Below, in pieces: positions 8,634 to 15,973 of a stretch of DNA of 64,000 bases. Position 1 is the stretch's first letter. The number at the start of each line of letters is the position of its first letter. The DNA lies in NCBI GenBank assembly GCA_964489705.1, contig CAZAZQ010000006.1, forward strand, positions 96,861-160,860, read 5' to 3'. The translations under genes were made by a program, and so were the position numbers. Under the pieces are notes generated by a model. The model was not told the origin of the DNA and searched no databases. It worked only from the letters and a program-made list of their open reading frames with translations. This stretch comes from CAZAZQ01 sp964489705 (GTDB lineage: Bacteria; Zixibacteria; MSB-5A5; GN15; FEB-12).

Positions 8634-9677
8634 ATGCCAGTGAAGGTTATTATTCGTACTCCGAATCACCTGGGAGACTGCGTCATGGCTCTCCCCATGA
8701 TAAGCGAGACCCGCGAAGCTTATCCCGGCGCCGCCGTAACGCTTCTGACACCGGAGCCGTACGCCGAGCTTTTTGCCCAAAACCCAGCCGTCGACCATAT
8801 TATCCGCATCCCTTCCGAGCATGTGCACGGGCTTATTGCGGTCGTCAAGATTCGTGACCTCATATCAAAAGAAGGATGTGACATCGGGTATATTCTTCCT
8901 CCTTCGTTCGGTGCGGCGGCAGCGTTCAAACTGGCGGGAGTGAAAGAACGAATCGGCTACATTGCCGACGGTAGACGGCTGCTCCTTTCCCGCCCACTTG
9001 CTCTCCCGGAACCGCTCAACTCCACCCACCGGAGTGAGCTGTACTTCAACTTGCTTCGTCGGGGAGCCGGGGTCGACCTTGAGTTTACCAAACCGAAGCT
9101 GTTTCTCAACGACGAGGATATCCACCGCGGGGTAAAGATACTTTCCGATTTCGGCTTGACGGAAATCGAACCATACGCCGCTATCGCCTTTCGTGCCGTT
9201 GCCGAATCCCGTCGCTGGGGTCGTGAAAACTACATCAAATTGACTAAGTTGCTGGTTACGAAACACCACTTGAAAGTTGTGCTCATCGGCTCCGCCGACG
9301 AACAACCGGACGGCGATGCTATCGCCACCGCCGCCGGGGCCAAAGAAGTCATCAATTTGGCGGGGAAAACCACTATCCGAGAAACGGCGGCGATTCTTTC
9401 CCAAGCGCTGTTTTTCGTCGGCAATGATTCGGGTCCCGCTCACCTTGCCGCCGCCGTCGGCATTCCGTTGGTCGTTCTCTCCGGCGCCGACGACCCGAAG
9501 TCCACCTCCCCCCTCTCATCCCGAAAACGGCTTATTTACCTTGAGCATCTGGACTGCATAAGCTGTGTGAAAAACAAGTGTCCGCTGAAGGGTGAAAAGT
9601 ACATGCAATGTATGAAGGGCATCACGGTAGAAATGGTTCTCGAAGCCATCGAGCAGATACTTTCGGAAGGAAAGTAA
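8634..9677 (+). CDS. waaF: ADP-heptose:LPS heptosyltransferase, GT9 family
   Basis: A 347-residue GT9 enzyme. Seen: N-terminal VIIRTPNHLGDCVMALPMI (a Rossmann loop with the D of NHLGD) and the C-terminal donor-binding block FVGNDSGPAHLAAAVGIP with LSGADDP after it. A Cys cluster near the end (CISCVKNKCPLKG...C) matches the usual heptosyltransferase tail. It adds heptose (or another ADP-activated sugar) to the LPS inner core at the cytoplasmic face of the inner membrane. It follows the lpxL-like gene by 81 nt. The symbol is by family resemblance only. Confidence 0.83.
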   Translation: MPVKVIIRTPNHLGDCVMALPMISETREAYPGAAVTLLTPEPYAELFAQNPAVDHIIRIPSEHVHGLIAVVKIRDLISKEGCDIGYILPPSFGAAAAFKLAGVKERIGYIADGRRLLLSRPLALPEPLNSTHRSELYFNLLRRGAGVDLEFTKPKLFLNDEDIHRGVKILSDFGLTEIEPYAAIAFRAVAESRRWGRENYIKLTKLLVTKHHLKVVLIGSADEQPDGDAIATAAGAKEVINLAGKTTIRETAAILSQALFFVGNDSGPAHLAAAVGIPLVVLSGADDPKSTSPLSSRKRLIYLEHLDCISCVKNKCPLKGEKYMQCMKGITVEMVLEAIEQILSEGK

Positions 9678-9855
9678 CCCGGAGCGGTCGCCGGTCGGAA
9701 GAGGAAAAAAACTCCCCAAGAATTTGTGGCTGAATAACTTTTTTAATTGCTCTTGAGCCGTTTGCGAAGTAAACTTAAGCCAATTTGTTACGATATTGAC
9801 AGTAGTGGCTGCCTGATGGCGGAAGAGGATGACACGGAACAAAAAAGGATGAAGT

Positions 9856-10884
9856 TTGGGATTTTTTGACCTCTTATCAAACGATATCGGCATAGACCTT
9901 GGCACGGCAAACACGCTCGTGTACGTGCGCAACCAGGGGATCGTTCTCAACGAGCCCTCGGTAGTGGCAGTTGAGAAGTCAAGCGGGAAAGTGCTGGCGG
10001 TCGGCGCCGCCGCCAAAGAAATGACCGGACGCACTCCCGGGGGGATTGCCGCCATCCGACCGTTGAAGGACGGGGTCATCGCCGACTTTGAAATCTCGGA
10101 AAAGCTCATCGCCGACTTTATCCGACGGGTAGTCAAACATAAGTACTTGATGAAACCCCGTGTCGTTATCTCTGTCCCTTCCGGCATCACGGAGGTGGAG
10201 AAGCGCGCCGTCCGCGACTCGGCGGAAAATGCCGGGGCGCGGGAAGTATATTTGCTCCAAGAACCGATGGCGGCGGCAATCGGAGTGGGACTGCCGGTCG
10301 ACCAACCTTCGGGCAGCATGATAATCGATATCGGCGGCGGTACCTCGGAAATCGCCGTTATCGCTCTGAACGGAATCGTCAACGACATCTCCATCCGCGT
10401 CGCCGGTGACGAGCTCAACGAAGCCATCATCATGTACCTGAAAAAGAACTACAACCTCCTCATCGGCGAATTGACGGCGGAAGATATCAAAATCAAAATC
10501 GGCTCCGCTTTCCAACTGGAGAAAGAGCTCTCAATGGAAATCCGCGGACGAGATCTGGTGGCGGGAGTACCGAAAAACTTGATGCTCTCGTCGGTACAAG
10601 TACGGGAAGCCTTGTCCGAGACGATTGACATCATCATCGAAGCTGTCCGCCAAGCGTTGGAACGGACGCCCCCGGAGTTGGCATCGGACATTCTGGAGCG
10701 AGGAATAATCCTTACCGGCGGCGGCGCCTTGTTGCGAGGCTTGGACAAACGACTCCGAGAAGAAACCAACCTGCCCGTAAACGTTGCCGAAGACCCCTTG
10801 ACGTGCGTGGTGCGCGGCACCGGCAAGGTACTGGAAGACTTTACCCAGTATTCCAAAGTGCTCGAAAAAAGCCGCAAAGACTAA
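9856..10884 (+). CDS. mreB: Rod shape-determining actin homologue MreB
   Basis: A 342-residue bacterial actin. Seen: phosphate-1 loop DIGIDLGTANTLVYV, LNEPSVVAVE, VISVPSGITEVEKRAV, phosphate-2 loop MIIDIGGGTSEIAVIAL, and the adenosine motif GIILTGGGALLRGLD. It forms membrane-associated filaments that guide lateral wall synthesis. The start is TTG 9856, behind AAAGGATGAAG. The ATG seven bases upstream is out of frame and closes at once. mreC and mreD do not follow; two terminator hairpins and glnA do. Confidence 0.95.
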   Translation: MGFFDLLSNDIGIDLGTANTLVYVRNQGIVLNEPSVVAVEKSSGKVLAVGAAAKEMTGRTPGGIAAIRPLKDGVIADFEISEKLIADFIRRVVKHKYLMKPRVVISVPSGITEVEKRAVRDSAENAGAREVYLLQEPMAAAIGVGLPVDQPSGSMIIDIGGGTSEIAVIALNGIVNDISIRVAGDELNEAIIMYLKKNYNLLIGELTAEDIKIKIGSAFQLEKELSMEIRGRDLVAGVPKNLMLSSVQVREALSETIDIIIEAVRQALERTPPELASDILERGIILTGGGALLRGLDKRLREETNLPVNVAEDPLTCVVRGTGKVLEDFTQYSKVLEKSRKD

Positions 10885-10920
10885 GCTGCCCGTATACGTC
10901 CAACTTCTCAAAAAACAGCC

Positions 10921-10962
10921 GGTTACCTGCCGATACTCAGAAGGAACGGGCAGACCTTTTTT
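10921..10962 (+). terminator. Terminator after mreB (first)
   Basis: Imperfect stem GGT..CTGCC / GGCAG-ACC followed by six T. It lies 37 nt past the mreB stop. The CCTGCC...GGCAG stem resembles the core of the dispersed palindromic repeats found at 19.4-19.7 kb. Confidence 0.5.
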
Positions 10963-10971
10963 GCAATGCTT

Positions 10972-11018
10972 GAGGCCGGCAATGAGGGAATGTTTTTTCC
11001 CGGCTCTTTCTTTTTTTG
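10972..11018 (+). terminator. Terminator after mreB (second)
   Basis: Outer stem GAGGCCGG / CCGGCTC with one bulged base, inner stem GGGAA/TTCCC, then TTTCTTTTTTT. Together with the preceding hairpin it separates mreB from glnA. Confidence 0.6.
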
Positions 11019-11032
11019 GTTGTTTTACCCGG

Positions 11033-11060
11033 TTGGGTAATTACATTTTCTCTCTATCAT
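11033..11060 (+). promoter_or_regulatory. Possible glnA promoter
   Basis: TTGGGT at 11033-11038 and TATCAT at 11055-11060, 16 nt apart, 48 nt before the glnA start. Weak match. I see no sigma-54 or NtrC-type site. Confidence 0.35.
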
Positions 11061-11107
11061 TTATGGTGAGAAAAAGTGTTCCACGATATATACAGGAGTA
11101 AAAAGCC

Positions 11108-12433
11108 ATGACCAAGACCAGGGAAGATGTGCTACGGCTCATCGATGAAGCAGGTGTCCGATACATCCGGCTGTGCTTCACCGATATCTTAGGGAAAACC
11201 AAGGGCATGTCCATTACCCGCTCGGAAATCGAACAAGTTCTCGATGAAGGGCAAGGATTTGACGGCTCTTCGGTGGAAGGTTTTGCCCGTATTGAAGAGT
11301 CGGACTTGATGGCGGTGCCTGACCCGCTGACTTTCCGGATTATTCCGTGGGAAATCTCCGGCGAAAAAGTCGCTATGATGTTCTGCGACATCACTCACCC
11401 CGATGGCACTCCTTACGAAGGCGACCCCCGCTGGGTGCTCAAGCGCAACCTTGCCAAGCTCCATGATAAAGGATGGACGCTTTTTGTGGGACCAGAGATA
11501 GAATACTTTTACTTCGAAAACGAACAAGAACCTAACATCCTTGACCAAGACGGTTACTTCGATTACGGTTCGGTCGACATCGGCGCCCAGGTGCGCAAAG
11601 CGTCGGTGAATGCCCTCGAAGCGATCGACGTTCCGGTCGAGTGCTCGCACCATGAGGTCGCTCCCAGTCAGCACGAAATTGACTTGAAGTATCAGGAAGC
11701 CCTGGTGATGGCGGACTTTGCCCAGGTATATCGTTTTATCATCAAGCAAGTGGCAATGCAGCATGACATTTATGCGACCTTCATGCCGAAACCGATTTAC
11801 GGCGTCAACGGCAGCGGCATGCACTGCCACATGTCCATATTCAAAGGGGAGAAGAATGTCTTCTTTGATCCGAAGAACGAGTACAACCTCTCGAAAATCG
11901 GACAGCAATTTACCGCCGGTATTCTGAACCACATTAAAGAAATCACACTGGTATTGAATCAATGGGTGAACTCGTACAAACGGTTGGTGCCGGGGTACGA
12001 GGCGCCGGTCTACATCAGTTGGGGACGGCGGAACCGTTCGAGCATGATTCGCGTGCCGATGTACCGCCCCGGCAAAGAGCGCGCCACCCGAATTGAATTG
12101 CGCTCCCCCGACCCGGCGGCGAATCCGTACTTGGCGTTTGCCTGCATCCTGGCGGCGGGGCTGAAAGGTATCGAGAAAAAGTACAAACTCCCGGATCCCA
12201 TCGAAGAGAACATCTTCCACATGTCGGAGAAAGAGAAAGAGCGCCTGAAAATCGAGACGCTCCCAAGCTCACTTGAAAACGCAATTAACGAATTGGAGAA
12301 ATCCGAACTGGCGCGGGAAGCTCTCGGCGACCACGTATTCGAGAAGCTGATAGCGAACAAACGCATCGAATGGGATCAATACCGCATCCACGTGGGCCAA
12401 TACGAACGCGAAAAGTATCTGCCTATGTTGTAG
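11108..12433 (+). CDS. glnA: Glutamine synthetase type I (GSI-alpha-like)
   Basis: A 441-residue glutamine synthetase joining ammonia to glutamate with ATP. Seen: FDGSSVEGFARIEESD near residues 55-70, GPEIEYFYFE, metal and ATP site segments such as NGSGMHCHMS, and RIELRSPDPAANPYLAFA. The 440-residue length and the tail EWDQYRIHVGQYEREKYLP fit the alpha subtype. The region that carries the adenylylation Tyr in GSI-beta reads EENIFHMSEKE and has no such Tyr, so control is expected by feedback or protein partners, not adenylylation. Start ATG 11108 has AGGAG 10 nt upstream. It is monocistronic as far as seen. Confidence 0.95.
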   Translation: MTKTREDVLRLIDEAGVRYIRLCFTDILGKTKGMSITRSEIEQVLDEGQGFDGSSVEGFARIEESDLMAVPDPLTFRIIPWEISGEKVAMMFCDITHPDGTPYEGDPRWVLKRNLAKLHDKGWTLFVGPEIEYFYFENEQEPNILDQDGYFDYGSVDIGAQVRKASVNALEAIDVPVECSHHEVAPSQHEIDLKYQEALVMADFAQVYRFIIKQVAMQHDIYATFMPKPIYGVNGSGMHCHMSIFKGEKNVFFDPKNEYNLSKIGQQFTAGILNHIKEITLVLNQWVNSYKRLVPGYEAPVYISWGRRNRSSMIRVPMYRPGKERATRIELRSPDPAANPYLAFACILAAGLKGIEKKYKLPDPIEENIFHMSEKEKERLKIETLPSSLENAINELEKSELAREALGDHVFEKLIANKRIEWDQYRIHVGQYEREKYLPML

Positions 12434-12860
12434 GGGCATAAGAAGTTACGGCAATTAGGCGGTTTTTACCGTAAATGGACTTATATGTACATTATGCCCA
12501 CGGTAACACTAATGTAACGCAATGACTGCCAATATCTTACAGAATCTGAGTTTTTGTTTTTCTAAAAATGTTTGTGTTTATCCATTTTTTTGGCTTGGGG
12601 TGGTGACATGTGTGTGTTTAAGGGTATCCGCGCTCAAGTGGGTGTTTTTGGGGCACTTAAGGCACAAGTGGGGAAAAGAATAGGAAAATTGTACTTTTTT
12701 TCTCAAAAATTTGTTGACAGGAACTCACACGGTATTATACTTCTGTTGCTTCAAGTGAAGCCGCTGATGGTTATTAATTTTTAGGCAGGAAGAGTGATAT
12801 TTTATGATAGATTCATGAATTATGAAGTAGGGTGATGTATTATTTACGGAAGGGTCACGC
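12434..12860. other. Intergenic region after glnA: nested hairpin and promoter of the islet
   Basis: Right after the glnA stop there is a nested inverted repeat (GGGCATAA 12434-12441 with TTATGCCC 12492-12499, and TTACGG 12446-12451 with CCGTAA 12469-12474). It has no T run, so it is not a standard terminator. Further on is a good promoter at 12714-12741. The open frame at 12572 has no family features and I do not call it a gene. Confidence 0.6.
12714..12741 (+). promoter_or_regulatory. Sigma-70-type promoter of the secreted-protein/TPR islet
   Basis: TTGACA at 12714-12719 and TATACT at 12736-12741 with a 16-nt spacer. It leaves a leader of about 110 nt before the first gene of the islet. 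Confidence 0.72.
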
Positions 12861-13277
12861 ATGAGGCGGGAGTCGACGTTCCTGTTGATATTCCTATTTT
12901 CCATCGGCGGAATAGGAATAACAGTAAAAGCGCAGGGGCTCAAAAGCAACTCTGGTGAACAACAAAGAATAGTTGTAACAAGACAAGAAGATTATGAAAG
13001 TGCGCCTATAATTGTAAGCCTGAACGTAAATAAGTCAGGTGATTTTTTTTGTTATAAATACACCAAAAGCCGACGTATCTTGTCGGCTTTATCCTTTCTT
13101 CTCAACAACATAGTAAAATTATCAGCTTTTACTGTCGACGATATTAGTAGAATAAGGTACAACAGAGAGGAGGAAGGGGTATATCTCGGTCCTCCCAGCT
13201 ATCAAGAAAGAAGTAACTGCTGGCCATGGCTTGCCCCTATTGGAGATGACGGGGGCTGGAATCATGATGATGATTAA
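12861..13277 (+). CDS. Small secreted protein with C-terminal YLGPPS/PWLAP/GWNH motif
   Basis: A 138-residue protein of unknown family. Seen: a signal peptide (MRREST then FLLIFLFSIGGIGITVKAQG, likely cleaved near AQ|G), a variable middle, and a striking C-terminal end with YLGPPS, a Cys, PWLAP and GWNH followed by acidic DDD. The same C-terminal pattern ends the separate gene remnant at 15472-15813, although the middles barely resemble each other. Start ATG 12861 has GGAAGGG upstream. It is followed 16 nt later by the TPR gene, so the two should be one operon. The conserved tail on a divergent precursor suggests a secreted peptide or adaptor recognised by a dedicated partner. That is inference; I know of no described family. 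Confidence 0.7.
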   Translation: MRRESTFLLIFLFSIGGIGITVKAQGLKSNSGEQQRIVVTRQEDYESAPIIVSLNVNKSGDFFCYKYTKSRRILSALSFLLNNIVKLSAFTVDDISRIRYNREEEGVYLGPPSYQERSNCWPWLAPIGDDGGWNHDDD

Positions 13278-13293
13278 AGGCTAGAGGGAAACA

Positions 13294-14760
13294 ATGAAAA
13301 AAGATTCAATTTCTATGAGAATAAGCGAAGCAGAAGCCTCCATCAAGGGAAAAAATTATGCTCGTGCCCGTAAGGCGCTAATTGACATAAACCCTGATAA
13401 TGTGGAAAGCCCGTTGGAAAGATCAAGATATCACCAAACATTTGCGAAGTATTACAGAGGAATAGGGAACTATCGAAAGGCAGCCGAAGAAATTAAGGAA
13501 GCACTTCACCTCTCATACCCCAGCAATAATCTCTCACTAATATCTGATCAGAAACATCTTCAGGGTTTGATATACATGATGCTTGGGAAAATACAGGAAG
13601 CAATTCAATCTTTTATTGAAGCTTACGCTTTCAGGATAACTTCTAATGAGGCTCCAGGTAAAATTTGTAGCTCACTATCAAACTTGGCTTACGCCCATTA
13701 TGTCAGGGGCAACTTGCAAATGGCAGAGGTAAACATAAAAAAAGCGTTAAAATATGCTCAGGAATACAACCTCATTGATAAAATAATAAAATGTCAGACA
13801 AATCAGTCACGTATTATGACATATCAAGGCCATTTCACGAAGGCACGGGAAATCTTATCACAAACAGAAGAGCAATATTCTCAAGACATTACAGAAGCAG
13901 ACAAAGCTTTCATACTTCAGTCAATCGGTAGACTTAATACATTCCAGCTGGAGTATATAGAAGCAAAAAACAACTTGGAGCAATCTTTAAAGATTTTTGA
14001 AGCTCAAAAAATGTGGCAAGAGATAATAGTAAGTCGCGAATATCTCGGTCTTAACGAATACAACCAAGGGAATTTTGAAAAAGCAAAAAAGTATTACGAA
14101 GAGATTCTTAAAGAGAAAGAAATCACTGCTTCAGCTAAGGCTCAAACTTTACGGATGTTAGCAGAAGTATATCTCATTGAAGGTAACCTCAAAAAGGCGT
14201 TGAAAACAGCAAATGAGGCAGAAAAAGCGATCGACAAAATCAACGAACTTATAGAGATGGGTGCTCTGCAGCGAGTCTATGGGCTGATATATGCTCAAAA
14301 GCAACAAAAGGATAGTGTCAACTACTTTGAAAGCTCAATATCTTTGCTTGAGGAACTTGGTGCCCGCTATGAATTGGCACTCACTTACTTAGCGTGCAGC
14401 CTCTCAAACGTATTTTCTTTGAAAGAACGTAATGAATATAAGACAAAAGCGAAGTCTCTCTTTGAAGAGATGGAAGTTCCGTTTTCCAAACTTCCCATCT
14501 TCAACATAGCAAAAAGAATCGAAGCCGGTACATTACTCTCTTCACCGCAAGTATCGAAACCCAAAAAGCCAAGAATATCATTCGTTGGGCTACCTCTTCT
14601 CGCAGTGCTTATAGGAACAGGCTTACTTAGTGTAGTATATATGAAAGGAACACTTACAGGTTTCATTGTATTCCTGGGCAACGGCATACTTGCGTATCAA
14701 ACAATAATAATGATGATAAAAAGAAATAAGAAAAAGAAAATAACAAGCAATGTTGCCTAA
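13294..14760 (+). CDS. TPR protein with C-terminal membrane anchor
   Basis: A 488-residue protein. Residues 1-400 are tandem tetratricopeptide-type helices (for example YYRGIGNYRKAAEEIKEAL, LAYAHYVRGNLQMAEVNIKK, EYNQGNFEKAKKYYEEIL). After a PKKPR linker come two hydrophobic segments (about 430-475) and a basic RNKKKK tail. There is no helix-turn-helix or enzymatic domain, so it looks like a cytoplasmic TPR platform tethered to the inner membrane. It has a good ribosome site (AGAGGG) and sits between the secreted protein and a small membrane protein whose start overlaps its stop by 1 nt. Base composition is AT-rich like the rest of the islet. It could be a receptor or scaffold for the secreted product. 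Function unknown. Confidence 0.75.
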   Translation: MKKDSISMRISEAEASIKGKNYARARKALIDINPDNVESPLERSRYHQTFAKYYRGIGNYRKAAEEIKEALHLSYPSNNLSLISDQKHLQGLIYMMLGKIQEAIQSFIEAYAFRITSNEAPGKICSSLSNLAYAHYVRGNLQMAEVNIKKALKYAQEYNLIDKIIKCQTNQSRIMTYQGHFTKAREILSQTEEQYSQDITEADKAFILQSIGRLNTFQLEYIEAKNNLEQSLKIFEAQKMWQEIIVSREYLGLNEYNQGNFEKAKKYYEEILKEKEITASAKAQTLRMLAEVYLIEGNLKKALKTANEAEKAIDKINELIEMGALQRVYGLIYAQKQQKDSVNYFESSISLLEELGARYELALTYLACSLSNVFSLKERNEYKTKAKSLFEEMEVPFSKLPIFNIAKRIEAGTLLSSPQVSKPKKPRISFVGLPLLAVLIGTGLLSVVYMKGTLTGFIVFLGNGILAYQTIIMMIKRNKKKKITSNVA

Positions 14761-15104
14761 TGAACCCTGTGTTTTCTGTGTTCCTTTCTTTCCTTAAAGA
14801 ACCTCCGGCGTGGTTTATCTTTCTTATCAGCGCGGTAGTAGTAGCACACTTCTTCGCTTTCTTGATTAAATTTCTCTCCCTATCGAAAAAAATTTTCTCC
14901 CTGCCAATTGACATTAATAAATTACACTTCTTCATCACCAACATAATCATGCTCTTCTTTGGTGCCTTTGTAATCATACATCAGATATTAGAACCTGCTC
15001 TCAGAGAAGAAAATTCTAAAAAATGGTTTGAGCACCCGCTGTTTCTTCTGACATATTTTGTATTTTACGCGTGGGTGACATCAAAAATAAATCGTCCTAA
15101 ATAA
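14760..15104 (+). CDS. Small membrane protein, three predicted helices
   Basis: A 114-residue protein with hydrophobic segments at about residues 15-37, 56-80 and 97-110 and no recognisable domain. Its ATG overlaps the TAA of the TPR gene (TAATG), so translation is probably coupled, and it may form a membrane complex with the TPR protein. It is AT-rich like its neighbours. Family not recognised. Confidence 0.65.
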   Translation: MNPVFSVFLSFLKEPPAWFIFLISAVVVAHFFAFLIKFLSLSKKIFSLPIDINKLHFFITNIIMLFFGAFVIIHQILEPALREENSKKWFEHPLFLLTYFVFYAWVTSKINRPK

Positions 15105-15471
15105 CACAGGAAAAAACCGAAAAGACCTTTGTTTCAACAACCACACTTAGTTTATGTCGAATAGGTTCACCGTAGTAAAGTGGAATTAAGGAACCCAATA
15201 ACAACCCAAGTTCCAACACGATAGACAAATTGAGTTTTTAACTTCATTATTATGGCGTTGTATATCCTTGAAAAGAGTATCATGAGCAACGCTTTATTTG
15301 TTTAAGCTACAAGAAGAAAGAAAATTCGCGAATTAATTTTAAGCTCCCCCTTGCAGGGATCCAGTCCGGTACTCTTTATAGAGTAGGTATTTTTGTGAGG
15401 GAAAAAATATGAAGCTAGCCTGAATCCACAGTTACAATCCAATTAACCTCAAAAAAAGAAAGGGTGAAGTA
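15105..15471. other. Intergenic region inside the islet
   Basis: AT-rich DNA between the small membrane protein and the second secreted-protein gene. I see no convincing gene. A GAAAGGGTGAAG ribosome-like site at its end belongs to the ATG at 15472. Confidence 0.4.
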
Positions 15472-15813
15472 ATGAAGAGGTAATTTACTTTGCTTGCCGT
15501 TTTCGTGTTGAGCTTTGTCGTTCTCAACGCGGTAACGGCGCTCGCAAGCAACGCTCCCGTTGTCAAGGGGCAACAAACGGAAACATCCGTGCCTCCTGTC
15601 AAAAGCGACTTTCAGATGTCTTACATCCCAAGCAGCATCACAACTCTTTTCCATCTCACCTTTGGAAAACTCATCATCCTTCCAATCTACCCCGACAACA
15701 ATCAAAAGAGCAACCCCGAGCTCTATCTTGGACCGCCAAGCTCTAATGAAGAAAATTCTTCGTGCCCATGGTTAGCCCCTCTCTATGATAATGGTTGGAA
15801 CCATTCCAAATAG
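15472..15813 (+). pseudogene. Second YLGPPS/PWLAP/GWNH secreted protein, interrupted at codon 4
   Basis: From ATG 15472, which has an AAAGGGTGAAG ribosome site, the frame reads M-K-R-stop(TAA 15481-15483)-F-T-L-L-A-V-F-V-L-S-F and then runs open to TAG at 15813. The reconstructed protein has a textbook signal peptide ending ALAS and a tail with YLGPPS, a Cys, PWLAP and GWNH, matching the gene at 12861. One base (AAA to TAA, for example) explains the break. Initiation at TTG 15490 is possible but would lose the positively charged start of the signal peptide. It is therefore either a recent pseudogene, an assembly error, or a weakly expressed variant. The motif is intact, so loss would be recent. 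Confidence 0.65.
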
Positions 15814-15932
15814 CTCAAGATTGTCACATTGATAGAGCTAAGTTTGTACTTTGATAAAATAAAGCACTCTCCCTAAAAAAGCTGGCGGTTTTCCGATTTT
15901 TATCGTATAAAACAACCAGAAAAAAACGAACC

Positions 15933-15957
15933 ACCCCGGTTAGATGAAGACCGGGGT
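15933..15957 (+). terminator. Hairpin with short T tract before mfd
   Basis: Perfect 8-bp stem ACCCCGGT / ACCGGGGT with a 9-nt loop, followed by TTTT and preceded by A-rich DNA, so it may act on both strands. The loop contains an in-frame ATG (15944) of the mfd frame, which is therefore unlikely to be the real mfd start. Confidence 0.6.
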
Positions 15958-15973
15958 TTTCGTGTTGGAAAGA

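Noticed and set aside
12572..12784. Open frame of 70 codons after glnA
   Set aside because: It covers the promoter at 12714-12741 and lacks any family or signal-peptide feature.
13294..14760. TPR protein as an RRNPP-type quorum regulator
   Set aside because: No N-terminal helix-turn-helix is visible and it has two C-terminal membrane segments, so it is not a standard DNA-binding peptide receptor. A receptor role by another mechanism remains possible.
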